In this document: positions 1-11,434 of the stretch, piece by piece
Layout: each line of letters starts with the position of its first letter
How positions within the stretch are numbered: the first letter of the stretch is position 1
From: Calocera cornea HHB12733
Taxonomy: Eukaryota; Basidiomycota; Dacrymycetes; Dacrymycetales; Dacrymycetaceae
Direction: 5' to 3'
Length of the DNA stretch: 64,000 bases
Assembly: GCA_001632435.1 (NCBI GenBank)
Contig: KV423932.1
Span: forward strand, 1-64,000
Notes under the pieces: generated by a model
Told to the model about the DNA's origin: nothing
What the model saw: the letters and a program-made list of their open reading frames with translations, nothing else
Database searches by the model: none
Program-made: the position numbers and the translations under genes

Positions 1-366
1 CCCTGGACGGTAATCAAATCATACCCCAGCACCTCTACCTACAAGCTGTCCATGCCGAATTCCAATGTCCACCCTGTCTTCCATGGCAGCCTACTCCGCT
101 CCTACAACCAAAACGATCCTAACCTCTTCCCCAACCGTGATCCACCCCGCCCAGGTCCTGTCCTTGTCAATGACCAAGAAGAATACCTTGTTGAACGGAT
201 CCTCGATGAAAAGCTTGACCGGAACAAGCGTTACTTCCTCATCCGCTGGGCTGGCTACTCCACTGCTGATGACAGCTGGGAACCAGCGGCAAGCCTCAAA
301 GATACGGTCCACCTCAAGCGATGGCGACAGGAACACCCACCGCTAACGCCAGCTAATATTTCCTGA
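1..366 (+). CDS. Ty3/gypsy retrotransposon polyprotein, integrase C-terminus with chromodomain (partial)
   Basis: The frame is open from the window edge, so the 5' part lies outside, and it ends at TGA 364-366. The first residues (FHGSLLRSY) match the integrase C-terminal GPY/F-like tail. They are followed by a chromodomain: YLVERILDEK, then FLIRWAGYSTADDSWEP, then a terminal helix. Chromodomain integrases direct chromoviral elements to heterochromatin. The stop lies 8 bp before an LTR starting TG, the expected order at the 3' end of such an element. No frameshift is seen in the visible part. Family assignment is firm; whether the whole element is intact cannot be judged. Confidence 0.9.
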   Translation, partial: PWTVIKSYPSTSTYKLSMPNSNVHPVFHGSLLRSYNQNDPNLFPNRDPPRPGPVLVNDQEEYLVERILDEKLDRNKRYFLIRWAGYSTADDSWEPAASLKDTVHLKRWRQEHPPLTPANIS

Positions 367-374
367 ACGTCAAC

Positions 375-753
375 TGTTGGGCCCCACTGGGGCTGCATGC
401 CGAGGGCTAAACCCTGACGCCCTCTCAACATGCCGGAGCCGCATCCCCGGAGCCCCCGAGGGGCTGTGCACCCAGGTGATCCCTGACGCCCTCTCAACAT
501 GCCGGAGCCGCATTCCCGGGCCCCACTGGGGCCACACCTATACACCCGAGCCTCGCCGGGACTCGGGCTCCTGCCTACGGTAATTTTCTGTCATTCTCCA
601 TCCCCTTCATTCTCTATCTTCTTCCTTCCCTGCGGCCACCTTCCTAGTGCTGTATCTAGACGTCTCTTGCAATATAGAACGGTCTTAACAGTATCCTGCG
701 GTGCTCCCCCTGAAGAAGGTCAACTAGTGAGGGCATTATCCAAGGCCCTTTCA
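375..753 (+). mobile_element. 3' LTR of the Ty3/gypsy element
   Basis: A 379-bp unit begins TGTTGG and ends TTTCA, so it has TG...CA ends, and directly follows the integrase stop. An inverted copy of exactly the same length lies at 1054-1432. Inside the LTR a 33-bp unit (ccctgacgccctctcaacat and onwards) occurs twice, at about 412 and 481. Confidence 0.85.
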
Positions 754-1053
754 ATACCGTTGAAGGTGAAGGACGCTTCACAGATGTGCTACCTCCAATG
801 GGAGCACCATGTTGCTTCTTCTGTGGAGATGCCAACAGAGGCACAGCAGAATCACGCCTGGTGGCTGCTGTCCGAGCTGTGCGATTCTGAGCAGCTGGAA
901 TGCTCTTAACAGGTGCCGGCACAGACTAAGAAGTGATTAGCAGAGCTTTTGGTGATGAAGAGTATGCTGTGAACTCACCCTCTGATCCATCCACAGCTCC
1001 ATTTCATTGAACACAGCTTCCTTCATAAGAAGCTATACATCGAAGCGGGATGC
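754..1053. other. 300-bp spacer between inverted LTRs
   Basis: Single-copy within this window. It has a short open frame on + (to 909) with no family I recognise. It may be the host insertion site of the left element or a relic of something older. Confidence 0.4.
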
Positions 1054-1432
1054 TGAAAGGGCCTTGGATAATGCCCTCACTAGTTGACCTTCTTCAGGGG
1101 GAGCACCGCAGGATACTGTTAAGACCGTTCTATATTGCAAGAGACGTCTAGATACAGCACTAGGAAGGTGGCCGCAGGGAAGGAAGAAGATAGAGAATGA
1201 AGGGGATGGAGAATGACAGAAAATTACCGTAGGCAGGAGCCCGAGTCCCGGCGAGGCTCGGGTGTATAGGTGTGGCCCCAGTGGGGCCCGGGAATGCGGC
1301 TCCGGCATGTTGAGAGGGCGTCAGGGATCACCTGGGTGCACAGCCCCTCGGGGGCTCCGGGGATGCGGCTCCGGCATGTTGAGAGGGCGTCAGGGTTTAG
1401 CCCTCGGCATGCAGCCCCAGTGGGGCCCAACA
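1054..1432 (-). mobile_element. Second LTR copy, inverted
   Basis: Reverse complement of 375-753 with the same ends (TGAAAGG on +, CAACA on the other side) and the same length of 379 bp. Homology continues 22 bp past the LTR to 1454, covering the integrase stop region (ctaatatttcctgaacgtca on the minus strand), then stops. It is therefore a 3' LTR joined to a stub of internal sequence, a truncated element in opposite orientation. Confidence 0.85.
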
Positions 1433-1587
1433 GTTGACGTTCAGGAAATATTAGGAGTGTCGTATATGAAAGTTGTAGGAGTGGTGTGAATGGAATTCTG
1501 GGTAAGCAGGGCTTACAGGTATGTGCCGAAATGCAGGGCACACAAATGGACTGACTGTTTGGATAGGACACGGTAAATGCTACATCA

Positions 1588-3072
1588 ATGACACCACACC
1601 CCCATAAGCATGTTGCTCGTGATCTGGAGGCCAGCCCAGATGAGAGAGAGATATGTCGAGCACTGGAGCACTCGGACCCAAGTAGAGGAGGTACTGGAAA
1701 CTGTGCGCCCTACTGCTTCTTCAGCAATACCATAACAGGTACTGATAATGACACAGCTACCGTTATCACCGATGTTGGGCGCTTTGTTCCTGTCCCCGTA
1801 CGAGATTGGGCCGATTTGGCCAAAGGGCACGAGCCACTGTGTATCAACTACCGAGATGACGGTTACCACGCGCAATTCCAGGTGGACAAGAGCAAGGTGA
1901 ATATCATTGGCCGAGGCTCATTCAAGGTTTGCCGCCCGGCCATGCTCACACTGTGGGAAGTCCCGATGCAGTGGGCCCATCTCGGCAAGGTCCAGCTCTT
2001 CCACATTGGTGTACAAACCCCGGTTGTCTCCAAATGTCACTTCATACGTGCCTCAAAGAATGGACCTCTTCAAGACGCTCCAATAGCCCGCGAAAACCGC
2101 TTTCTTGAGGGGGAGGCCAACCTGCTGTATCACGCAACCGCGCTGCATGAGCATTCAGAGAGGTTTGTTGTTGAGTACAAGGAGGCCAACCCCAGCTCAG
2201 CCGCGTGCCGGCTTGACATACCGGAGATGCGCATGGTCTTTGGCAGGCTGTTTCAGCACAGTAAGGACTGTGGGAAAGGACGGGCCGGTCTTGTGACATT
2301 CATTGAGGAGCTGATCGAAAAGGATGCTGCTGATGACAGCGATCCCGGCTTCATCAAGTTCATCAACAACAGCTCTCCAGTGCCTGTGTACACAACCGGG
2401 CGGGCAGGGCGTGTTGCAACATACTTATCATTCTTACAACATGTGCAGTATGAGAAGATGAGCCGGCAAGCGTTTGTGTCGGATTACCAAGGTATGCTGT
2501 GCTTAAACTACTGATGCTTCCACAGACTGACATTGCCATAGGCTCTCTGACAAAGCTCAGTGATCCTCAGATTCTGTCACATCCGTGCGTGTCTCTTTCA
2601 CATCTGGTGCTGTGTGCTGAATGGCTTTCACAGTGAGATGGGTGCCATATTTGGTGATGGCAACGTCCCAGAAGCATTCTTTGCTTTTGAGACGGAGCAT
2701 CCGTGCAACGAGGACTGCACTGCGTTTGGTCTGTCAACGTTCAAGAGGACCAAAAAGACGACACAGCAGGTCAACAAACACAACAGCTTTGAGCTCATGG
2801 GGGATCAAAGTCCAAGCCCCCCACCCTTGCAAACTGTGCTCAACGATGAATGTGCCAAGATCACCGCCGTGCAAGGTCATGCTATGAGTGCCGCACCAGG
2901 CACCAAGAAACAGGGGCCTGCCGCAAAGGGGTATTCTGTGTTGCCAACAGCCGAGGGACGACTCCAGGAGGAGCAAGCTCTGGCTGTGAGGCGTCAGAGT
3001 GAGCGGCTGCAGCAGGCGGCTGCGTTGAAGTCACAGAGTGGGAAGGGAGGAAGAAGCAAGTCTTGCGTGTAG
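1588..3072 (+). CDS. Alpha-type protein kinase (MHCK/EF2 kinase family)
   Basis: Three exons: 1588-2491, 2542-2584, 2634-3072 (462 codons; both introns GT-AG, 50 and 49 bp). The kinase core runs from about residue 110 to 355. VVSKCHFIRA carries the likely ATP-binding lysine, followed by QHVQYEKMSRQAFVSDYQG and LTKLSDPQIL. FGDGNVPEAFFAF is the glycine-rich loop, and HPCNEDC holds the zinc-type His/Cys cluster that ends alpha-kinase domains. The C-terminus is a basic, Q/K-rich tail. Such kinases are expanded in agaricomycetes; substrate unknown. The start is the first in-frame Met before the domain; an upstream exon is possible. Its promoter abuts the inverted LTR. Product class is firm, N-terminus less so. 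Confidence 0.85.
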
Positions 3073-3262
3073 GTAAGAAAGCCTTTCGTGTTGGCACGGA
3101 CAAACTCTAGTCATTCGTTAAGAGTCTAACTCTCATGTCGCTCGTTTGTCTCCGTAGTTTGACCAACTCATGCCATTCGTTCTTATTACAAGAGCCCATG
3201 CAATGTGTTTGCATTAACAGCAAAGTCAGCGAGTGAAAGGTGAGGCATCGAGGTATCTGCAC

Positions 3263-3669
3263 ACGTCCAAGGGGCGGATGCCCATGTCAATCCCCCTGGT
3301 GCTGTGTTCACAGCATAGCAGGGGGCAGCAAGCCAAGCGAGAGGTCAAGCACGGGCAAGGGGGGCAAGCTGGCTCTGGGCTGTGAGCCCGAGCCAGGCGT
3401 AAGCTTGAGCACACATCCAAGGGGCAGATGCCCACGTCGATCCCCCTGGTGCTGTGTTCACAGCATAGCAGGGGGTGGCGAGCCAAGCGAGAGGTCAAGC
3501 ACGGGCAAGGGGGGCGAGCTGGCTCTGGGCTGTGAGCCCGAGCCAGGCGTAAGCTTGAGCACACATCCAAGGGGCAGATGCCCGTGTCGATCCCCCTGGT
3601 GCTGTGTTCACAGCAGAGCAGGGGGGGGCAAGCCGAGCGAGAGGTTGGGCACGGGCGAGGGGGGCAAGC
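3263..3669 (+). repeat. 150-bp minisatellite, about 2.7 copies
   Basis: Units start at 3263, 3413 and 3563 (ac-tccaaggggc-gatgccc) and are nearly identical. Each contains ccccctggtgctgtgttcac and the GC-rich gagcccgagccaggcgtaag. The period is exactly 150 bp, so both strands stay open across it; I do not think it is coding. It sits between two convergent genes. Confidence 0.9.
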
Positions 3670-3721
3670 TGAACAGAGACGTGATTTCATTCAGAGTATG
3701 GACAAGGTGACAACGTACGGC

Positions 3722-5014
3722 CTAACAATACTCCCTAACGCTGCTATAGCCCTTGTAATAGGCCTTGCGCACATCTTCGGCTGCACAATCCTTGCCCATC
3801 TCAGCGCTTTCCTTCCCGGAGCTCCAATCCTCAATCACGTTGCGCAGGCCCTTGGTGAGCTTCTTCCAGTCCACGTTTGGGTGATTGCTGTGCAACAAAC
3901 AAAGGGATAGGATGGCCAAGACAATGTTCATCTTGCTGCCCAACCGGTCTTGAAAGCCGAGCCCTGTGCTGTCACACAGGTAGTTGAGCATGTTGTCCAT
4001 CTGTTTCTCCTTTCCTTTGTCATCATCTGGGCATGAACTGGAACGACTGTAGACGAGTCCCTGGAGCTGCATCAGTAGAATCCACAGGCTGTGAAACAAC
4101 ATGCGCACAAAATTGACAAGGGCATTGTGCAAGAAGTTTTGAATGGGGTCCGGGAGGAATCGCGCTTCGAGCATCTCGTTGATGAACGGGGTGCAGTACA
4201 GTTGTCCGGCGGGCTCGTTGAAGTACCTCAGCAGGTTGTCCAACCTCGTGTCCCAGTCTTCGTCATTGTAGTCGTTGTCATTCATCTTGCTGTCTGGAAG
4301 CTGTTGGATTCACAGCGGGGACTTCGTCAGCAAGCAGTAGAATGGATGGTTGCTGTGCGCGTACCTTTGCAGATGCCACAGCCTCGGCGTGCTCTTGATC
4401 GCGTTCAGCACGCCGCTGTGCCCTGTCCTCCCGCTCTGCTTGACGCTTGCTCTCCAGCCTGGCCTTCTCTTTGGTGAGCACGCGAAGAACGCCTGGCGCG
4501 TTGCTCGGGAAGACATAGTTGACCTCAACGAGGTGCGAGTGGTACGGGACGAAGTCGGGGTGCTCTCCGGGCGGGAAGACGATTGGGTAGTCCGGCCACT
4601 TGATGAGGCCACCCGCGTGCAGCCGATTTTTGCGTTCGATGCAACTCTCTATGAAGCACATTAGCACCTGCTGTGTGATGGAACACAGCGACGGGACGCA
4701 CCATAGAAGCCGCAATCCCAGATGGTGTCGCTGTGAGGACATTCTGTGAGATGTTAGCTGTGTTGACAGCCGCAGAGCGCGTGATACGCACGAAACCATA
4801 ATCCACCCCCGCCCAGCTTCCCAGGCTGCCCCATACGCTGTCTGTGGTAACACAGTGCCTTCGTTTGGTCTCTGAGAATCAGGCGGAGCTTCCAATAGTA
4901 CATGAGCTGAGGCGGTGTGTTGGAGCCCCGGTCCCAAGGGTTGAGGTGCGAGTCGATTTCGTAGTCGTTCACGTTGTAGCCCAGTCCATCCGTGTAGACG
5001 ACATTGACCGGCAT
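3722..5014 (-). CDS. Unrecognised 375-aa protein with charged coiled-coil centre
   Basis: Four exons on the minus strand: 5014-4792, 4743-4702, 4648-4365, 4300-3722 (376 codons with stop). All introns are GT-AG (48, 53 and 64 bp). The N-terminus is MPVNVVYTDGLGYNVNDYEI. A middle part reads CPHSDTIWDCGFYESCIERK. A helix of about 35 residues rich in K, R and E (residues about 140-175) looks like a coiled coil. The C-terminal half begins with an acidic stretch (NDNDYNDEDWD) and holds a hydrophobic helix LFHSLWILLMQLQGLVY. I do not recognise the family. The clean splicing and frame argue for a real gene. It converges on the alpha-kinase gene across the minisatellite. Confidence 0.6.
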
Positions 5015-5500
5015 CGTAGGCTCTGGTAGCAAAGCGAGCGGTTGAGGTGTCGACAGTGAGCAGGTTGACAGTGAGGACGGACACAGCGTGCATGCGCTGG
5101 CATGGTGAGAGCGTCCCTGAGGCACGGAAGCAAAGCACAGTTTCAAAGTCCGCAAAAAGGCAACAAAAAGGGCGCAGGACAGATAAGGCTTGCATCTTAA
5201 AGCCGATGGACGAGCCTGTGCAGGCTGTGCAGCTAAGCAGATGTGATTGGTTCACAGCGATCCAGGGACAAGCTGTCCGCAAACGGCTTCCATACTAAGG
5301 GTCTTATTGACGCGACGCCTCTTACGGAAGACCATCATGTGAGAGCGTGCGGAACAGCTAGGGAACACATTTCACAGGCCGCCAGCACTGACCGGCGCCA
5401 GCCGCAAGAGGTTCGTGGACGGACAAAGTGTGGGAGTATTGCTTGTTCGGGCGCTCCGGGCCAGAGTGCCGCCAGACATCACAGAAGCGACCCCACATCG

Positions 5501-5507
5501 TATAAAG
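5501..5507 (+). promoter_or_regulatory. TATA box of SDR1
   Basis: TATAAAG, 63 bp before the start codon at 5570. Confidence 0.5.
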
Positions 5508-5569
5508 TCACCAGTTCTGAGGATGGAACGAACGATAGTGAACAGCGAAGACATTCCAACTACTACATG

Positions 5570-6630
5570 ATGGCAACCAAGGTCTGGTTTAGTGAGCACC
5601 TTTCTCATCATCGTCACATCTTCAGCTGAATGCTGGATTAAGTAACGGGTGCTTTCTCCGGCTTCGGTCGGATCATGACGAACTTGGTCCTCGAGAGCGG
5701 CCATAAATGCGTCGCTACCTCGATCGACCCTGCAGCGCTGGAGCCCCTTGTCAAGAAATACGGCCCCTCTCGACTGTTGTCGCTTCATGTAGATGTCACC
5801 AAGCCAACGGAAGTCGAGGCGGCATTCGCTACTGCCAAAGAACAGTTTGGCGGCGTCGACGTTGTCTTTAGCAATGCGGGTGTTGCCCTTGCCGATGAGG
5901 TGGAAGACACGCCCGACAAGAAGGCCAGGGACTTGTTCGAGGTCAACTTCTGGGGTGTGAAGAACGTGATGAAGGAGTCGGTGAAGATGTTCCGGGATGG
6001 GAACGAACCAGGGAGGGGAGGCAGGCTCATGCAGATGGCATCTGTCGCGGGTATCACTGGCTGGGGGTCCCTCGGCTACTATTGTGCAAGGTATGTGCTG
6101 CCGTGATCTCTTCATTAACGATGCTGACTTATGATGTGTAGCAAACACGGTACTTGATCTTCCTCTTACTCTACCCATTCCATCTGACGAACCCTGTCGT
6201 AAAGCCGTCGAAGGACTGACCAAGACGCTCGTCCAGGAGCTCAAGCCAGAGTGGAACATTCAGGTCCGTATTTCTCGTGACATGGTCCAGCATGTGACCA
6301 ATCAGTGTTGTTCAGGTGACGCTTATCGAGCCCGGGTTCTTCCGTACTCCGATTCTGGAGGCGATCGAAAACCAGAAGGTCGAGCCCAAGGCCGCATATG
6401 CCGGAGGAGCTTCAGCCCAGAATCGCGATGTCATGCAACCCCAGAATATTATGGGTGACCCGAAGAAGGCCATGCAACTCGTCAAGAAGGTCGCAGAGAT
6501 GGACGAGATGCCGCTTCACCTGCCAATCGGAGCCGACTCCATCGCCTTCTTCAGAGCGGCGGCGGCAGAGTTGACGAAAGCGGCTGACGACTGGGAGGTT
6601 GAAGCCTCGAACACGGTATTCGAGGCATAG
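5570..6630 (+). CDS. Short-chain dehydrogenase/reductase SDR1
   Basis: Five exons: 5570-5591, 5643-6090, 6142-6149, 6205-6263, 6316-6630 (284 codons with stop). Classical SDR fold: MATKVWFITGAFSGFGR gives the TGxxxGxG cofactor loop, split after the first exon. NAGVALAD follows strand 4, and the catalytic YCASK is split so that the Lys codon lies in the 8-nt third exon. VEPG-type sequence (LIEPGFF) follows the active site. Length is typical for the family. NAD(P)-dependent oxidoreductase; substrate unknown. It shares all four intron positions with SDR2 and SDR3 but is clearly more diverged, so it is the older paralogue. Confidence 0.92.
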
Positions 6631-8440
6631 GTTGGATAGACGGGAGGATGCGTCGGTGGATCAAAGGAAGACATTGTAGATAGCGGCTCAACTTGTTTGT
6701 ATGATACGTTAGCGACCTGACAGATGCATATCCCGCCACTCGGGAACCATTCGCACCCGCCGACGGTATGCCGCTCTTGCAGGACAGCGCGGTCCCGCCC
6801 TCGCTGCCGACCTGGCTGCTGACCTGGCTGCCCGTGGTCCATCGCGCCTCCCCTTCTTGGCTGCCCGGCGGCCGGGATTAGGATACGCGCCATCGTCCAG
6901 CCCTGTCTGCTTGTTGCAAAGCATCTGTGGCTGGTCATTGCGATTGCGTTCCCTGCAGGATCCTAACCTTTTTGACCACTGCACCCACCTTACCGTTCCT
7001 GGTATGATGTTGATCTGCCTCGGCATTTTCGTCTTCATCACGTGTTGCCACACTTCCCTATTTCGTGGACTTGACAGAAAACCAGCTCGATGTATGAGGC
7101 CGTACAAGCAATCCTCACGTCTGAGCTCACCCCGGATGTCTCCCCCAACGACCTCTCCCCGTGCGGCCGCCACGATGAAGAGCGTCAGGGCCAGTAACCT
7201 TGACGCCCTGCTCGTCGCAAAGGGCTTCCAGGAAGACGAGCTCAACTTCCTGTGCGACTCAAAGTTTGCCTACAGCACATACGGCGACAAGACCTTCTTC
7301 TGCCGGATGCAAGGTCAGCATCTGCTCGGGGGTTAGTCACTTGTTTGAGCTGGAATTGTGATGAAAGTGTCAGAGCAAGCCGGGATCCCAGACATCAAGT
7401 CGTTGGGTCGTGAAAGCCGTGTGTCTGACTCAGCGGTGTTTCCGTTTCAGCCTGTTTTGGTGCTGACGGTGACCGTTCACCCGATGACGTCAATCGCTCC
7501 TCGCCGCTCCCTCTCGCTAGACCTCCTTCAATCGCCCATCCATACATCGGCACGCAACAAACTCCGGCAGCATTCACAGCAACCTGAAGCCTCTGCCAAC
7601 TGGCCATCTTCCTATCTCATCCGCCTCTCCAACCAATACCTCTGAAACCTCTAACAATCTCTGCTTTACCCCCAATCCACCTGCCCGTTACACGTTACAA
7701 GAGCATATTGTCATGCCAGTACAGCAGAGACGGGGGGCCGGGCCGGAAAAGTAAAGATTTGATCGGCCATATACAGCCCATCCGTCACTCCTCCATCCCT
7801 TGAATCTTTCCTTCCATGCCCTGTTTGTCCCTCTGCTTGGGTTGAAGCATGCCCTGCCAGCACTCGCAAAGGAAGTCCTGCAGATCAAGGAGGAACACGT
7901 CCAAAGCCGTCTCCGATGTCCCGGCCTGCGTGCTGTCCTTGCCGCCGCTGAGCAGTGGTAAAACCATGTCAGCCTGCTGACTAATCCCTCCCATTCGTTC
8001 CGTGATGTCCGATATGTGCCATCCTGTCTCCTGGCCGATCGTGCGTGAGCTCCAAAGTGGCACCTAGCTAGTACGACGTCGACAACGTGTGCGCGGTGGC
8101 TCTACCCGCGCCAACCCCGTCAAGATGAGGGCGACCCACTTCCTCTCTTCAGACGGTTGAACCCCTGGTCGTCTGCCCTGACAAAACCCTCGAACGCCAT
8201 GTAGGACAACACGTGCGAGGGATATACTGCGAACCGAGAAGCACGCCAAACTGATCAAGGAAGGTTATCGCACAAGCGCCCCGGCAGACTCCATGAAAAA
8301 ACCATTCAATCCCTGATTACGTAACGAGATGCTCCTATTGTCTCGTAAGCCCACGGATGAACCTCAGTCCCCCACGAATGACTCTCATCCTAACCCTGCT
8401 CTAGGTACATGCGGGAGTGTTTGATCTGTCTGTGAGTCCA
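6631..8440. other. Intergenic, 1.8 kb, with possible coding relics
   Basis: No complete gene found. On + about 7174-7336 a stretch reads as SNLDALLVAKGFQEDELNFL followed by FAYSTYGDKTFFCRMQG and looks protein-like, but it has no clear start, stop or partner exon. On minus 7785-8063 a 92-aa frame contains ALDVFLLDLQDFLCECWQ. Both may be gene remnants or chance. Confidence 0.3.
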
Positions 8441-8447
8441 TATAATG
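8441..8447 (+). promoter_or_regulatory. Possible TATA box of AKR1
   Basis: TATAATG, about 90 bp upstream of the start at 8533. Confidence 0.35.
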
Positions 8448-8532
8448 GAGGTGGTAGCGACAAGAGCCAGCCCGACCAAGTCGCTCGCGTACCCAGCTCC
8501 CGCCTCACCCATACGCGCGTTTGAAACCAACG

Positions 8533-9725
8533 ATGTCCTCTCCGCCTCAAGTCGAGTATCGTCGCCTCGGAAAGTCCGGTCTCCGAGTCTCTGTGCCCAT
8601 CGTGGGCTGCATGAGCTTTGGAAGTGATAAATGGGCGGTAGGTGTTATATCGCCTGGAAGATTGTTGCCTGGGCTGATTGTCGCAGCCGTGGGTCCTCAA
8701 CGAGGAGAAAGCTCTGCCAATTCTGAAAGCTGCGTGGGATCATGGTTTGACGACATGGGACACGGCCAACGTGAGATACGCGGCAATGCAGTCATCCACA
8801 GTCTGATTTTGGTATGCCCAGATCTATTCGAATGGTGAGTCCGAGCGCATCATCGGCAAGGCGATCAAGAAGGTGTGGATCCTGTCATTGCTCGCGTTAT
8901 GGTCCACATATTGATCAATGCCCAATTTAGTACGGCATACCTCGATCCAAGATAGTCATTATGAGCAAGGTCGCAGGATTATGCCATGAAGACCTCGGCT
9001 TCTCGATCGCTGGGATGGCGCAGGCCATGAACACGAAAGAATACGTTAACACGACTGGCCTCTCTCGGCAGGCGATCTGCCAGCAAGTCGAGGCATCCCT
9101 GAAACGCCTTGACACCGATTACATCGACCTTCTGCAAATCCATCGCGTTGACATGAACACGTCGTTTGAGGAGACGATGTGCGCGTTGAACGACCTCGTC
9201 CGTTCCGGCAAGGTTCGCTACATTGGCGCCTCGTCGATGTGGACCTGGCAGTTCGCCGAATACCAGAAAGTCGCGGAGAAGAATGGATGGGTCAAGTTCA
9301 TCAGCATGCAGAATAGCTACTCACTGCTATACCGAGAAGAAGAGCGTGAGATGAACAAGTACTGCGACTACACCGGCGTCGGTTTAATCCCCTACCGACC
9401 GCTTGCAGGGGGCGAGCTCGCCCGTCCAATTGATGCGACCTCAACCCGTGCGGAGTTTTTCAAGAAGTCAGAGTACGCAGCGGAGTCGACCGATGCCGAC
9501 AAGGAGATCATCACGCGCGTCGAGAAGATTGCAAAGGAGAAGGGCTGGAAGATGAGCCAGGTCGCTCAGGCATGGATCAAGACCAAGGTCTCGAGCTGCA
9601 TTATTGGCTTCACCTCATTGGCACGGCTGGAGGAGGCCATCATTTCGGACAAGGTCTTGACAGAGGAGAAGATCAAGTACCTTGAGGAGCCGTATGTACC
9701 CAAGGCCATTGTGGGTCATTTCTGA
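8533..9725 (+). CDS. Aldo/keto reductase AKR1
   Basis: Four exons: 8533-8637, 8687-8770, 8822-8872, 8931-9725 (345 codons with stop). [12 protein letters not shown] is the AKR N-terminal hairpin. Motifs in order: [14 protein letters not shown] (catalytic Asp/Tyr region), YIDLLQIHR (catalytic His), [38 protein letters not shown] and the C-terminal [14 protein letters not shown] cofactor-binding part. It resembles the YajO/PsmA-like plant-pathogen-type AKRs found in fungi. Exon 4 continues through GLCHEDLGF; the equivalent place in AKR2 is interrupted by an intron. All key residues are present. It lies between SDR1 and the SDR2/SDR3 pair. Confidence 0.92.
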
Positions 9726-9884
9726 GCTTATGGGCGACGACCAATAACTTAGCGACCTCTCTGGAATTTGTAAGGCATTGGTCAGATCCAGTGTGAACTA
9801 TAATACAAATGAGTGTGTCTTCTGAGCATTTGTCGCTTCACAATGTGACATCTGAGAATGCCGCGATACATTACATAACCTCAG

Positions 9885-9975
9885 AAGAAGGCAGCTATGT
9901 ATACAGTACATAACCTCACCAGCAGGCGGCTATACAGTACATACAAATGCTCAGCAGACGTCGGCTATCCTCCCG
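9885..9975 (+). promoter_or_regulatory. Triple direct repeat in the SDR2 promoter
   Basis: Three spaced units around the core GGCGGCTAT (variants GGCAGCTAT, GGCGGCTAT, GTCGGCTAT), two of them followed by acagtacata. They lie 110-195 bp upstream of the SDR2 start. They are candidate binding sites for one activator or repressor; this is inference from repetition and position. Confidence 0.45.
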
Positions 9976-10036
9976 AGAATTCTGACGTACGCCGATCACT
10001 TCCCGGTGACGTGTCAGCAGTCGTACGGTGCTACAG

Positions 10037-10043
10037 TATATAG
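10037..10043 (+). promoter_or_regulatory. TATA box of SDR2
   Basis: TATATAG 38 bp before the start codon. Confidence 0.45.
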
Positions 10044-10080
10044 CATTCTGCTGCACTGCCGCCTGCACGGTGATACGGAA

Positions 10081-11142
10081 ATGCCTGCCAAGATTTGGTT
10101 CAGTGAGCAAGCGTACCATTTCCATTCGTCAACCCGCACGGATAACACCTCGCACAGTAACCGGAGCTGCTACAGGCTTTGGCCGTCTGATATGCGAACT
10201 CGTGCTGGAAGGCGGAGACATCTGCATCGCGACGTCGATTGATCCTCCGGCACTCGAAGATCTGCTTCAGCAATATGGGGACGAGCGCATGCGGTCGCTT
10301 CCCATGGACGTGACTAAACCTGATCAAATCCAAGCCGCCTTCGCTGTGGCAGAACGCGAGTTCGGTCACATCGACATCGTGTACAATAATGCCGGTATCT
10401 CTATAGGAGGTGAGCTGGAAGGCGTTTCCGAGGAGAGCGCTCGCAAGCTGTTCGATATCAACTTCTGGGGAGCAACCAATGTGACGAAGGAAGCCGTCCG
10501 ATTCTTCCGGGAGGTTAATGGGCCTAGGAAAGGAGGAAAGCTGGTGCAAGTATCGTCTGGCGCGGGCATCACTGGACTTGCCAATCTTGCGTATTACTGC
10601 GCCAGGTGAGTGCGTTTCCACAGCAAACGGGAGAGCTTGCTGACAAGGATGACAGTAAACATGGTATCTATGGATTTGTCTCAGCTCTCTCGCACTCTCA
10701 TTCGTCTTGTCAGCGCTGGAAGGCATGACCAAAGCTATCGCCCAGGAGCTCAACCCTGCCTGGAACATCCAGGTGAGTATCATCGTCTCTGCTCCTCCCG
10801 GTCACGGACGAAACTGCGCAGGTGATGCTCGTCGAACCTGGATACTTCCGTACCTCGATTCTGGCGCCCCTAACAGCAGTCGATGCTCATCCCGCGTACG
10901 AAGGCGGGGCGGCGGAACGGATGAGGCAATACTTGCGCACGAGCAACAACATCGGTGATCCCAAGAAAGGGATCGAGCTGATCCACAGGATTGCGCAGCT
11001 TGAGAAACTGCCGCTCCATCTTCCTGTCGGGTTGGATGCTGTCAACGGGATCCGATCTGAGGCTGCCATCTTGAAGAGAGCGGCAGATGAGTGGGAGTCA
11101 TCGTCCGAAGGGTTGACATCCGCCAAAGTGCAAGAAAAGTGA
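10081..11142 (+). CDS. Short-chain dehydrogenase/reductase SDR2
   Basis: Five exons: 10081-10102, 10158-10605, 10656-10663, 10714-10772, 10822-11142 (286 codons with stop). IWFITGAATGFGR is the cofactor loop, NNAGISIGG follows, YCASK is the active site with Lys in the 8-nt exon 3, and LVEPGYFRT comes after. Classical SDR of about 285 residues, substrate unknown. Sister copy of SDR3. Changes between the two are scattered and mostly silent, and both appear intact. Confidence 0.92.
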
Positions 11143-11245
11143 AGCCGGCTTGGTGGACTTGCAATAGAAACTGTAGATTGTTCGAAGATATGCAAGATGA
11201 TACAGGTACATTGTCCTCGACGCCGTTGTTCAATGTGACATTCTG

Positions 11246-11335
11246 AGAAGGCGAATATATAGTACATACACTCGGCAGAAGGCGGCTATACAGTACATAC
11301 GTAGTCTCAGCAGAAGGCGGCTATCCTCCCGGGAA
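11246..11335 (+). promoter_or_regulatory. Triple direct repeat in the SDR3 promoter
   Basis: Same arrangement as upstream of SDR2: agaaggcgaatat, agaaggcggctat, agaaggcggctat, with agtacata spacers. Copied with the gene. Confidence 0.45.
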
Positions 11336-11393
11336 TTCTGACGTATGCTAATTACTTCGCCGATGACATGTACAGTAAGCAGTCGTAGCATGC

Positions 11394-11400
11394 TATATAG
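11394..11400 (+). promoter_or_regulatory. TATA box of SDR3
   Basis: TATATAG 35 bp before the start codon. Confidence 0.45.
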
Positions 11401-11434
11401 CAGTCTGCTGCTCTGCTGGCTGGGTGACACGGAA

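Noticed and set aside
3240..3690. Protein coded by the 150-bp minisatellite
   Set aside because: Open on both strands only because the period is a multiple of three; no start context or splice support.
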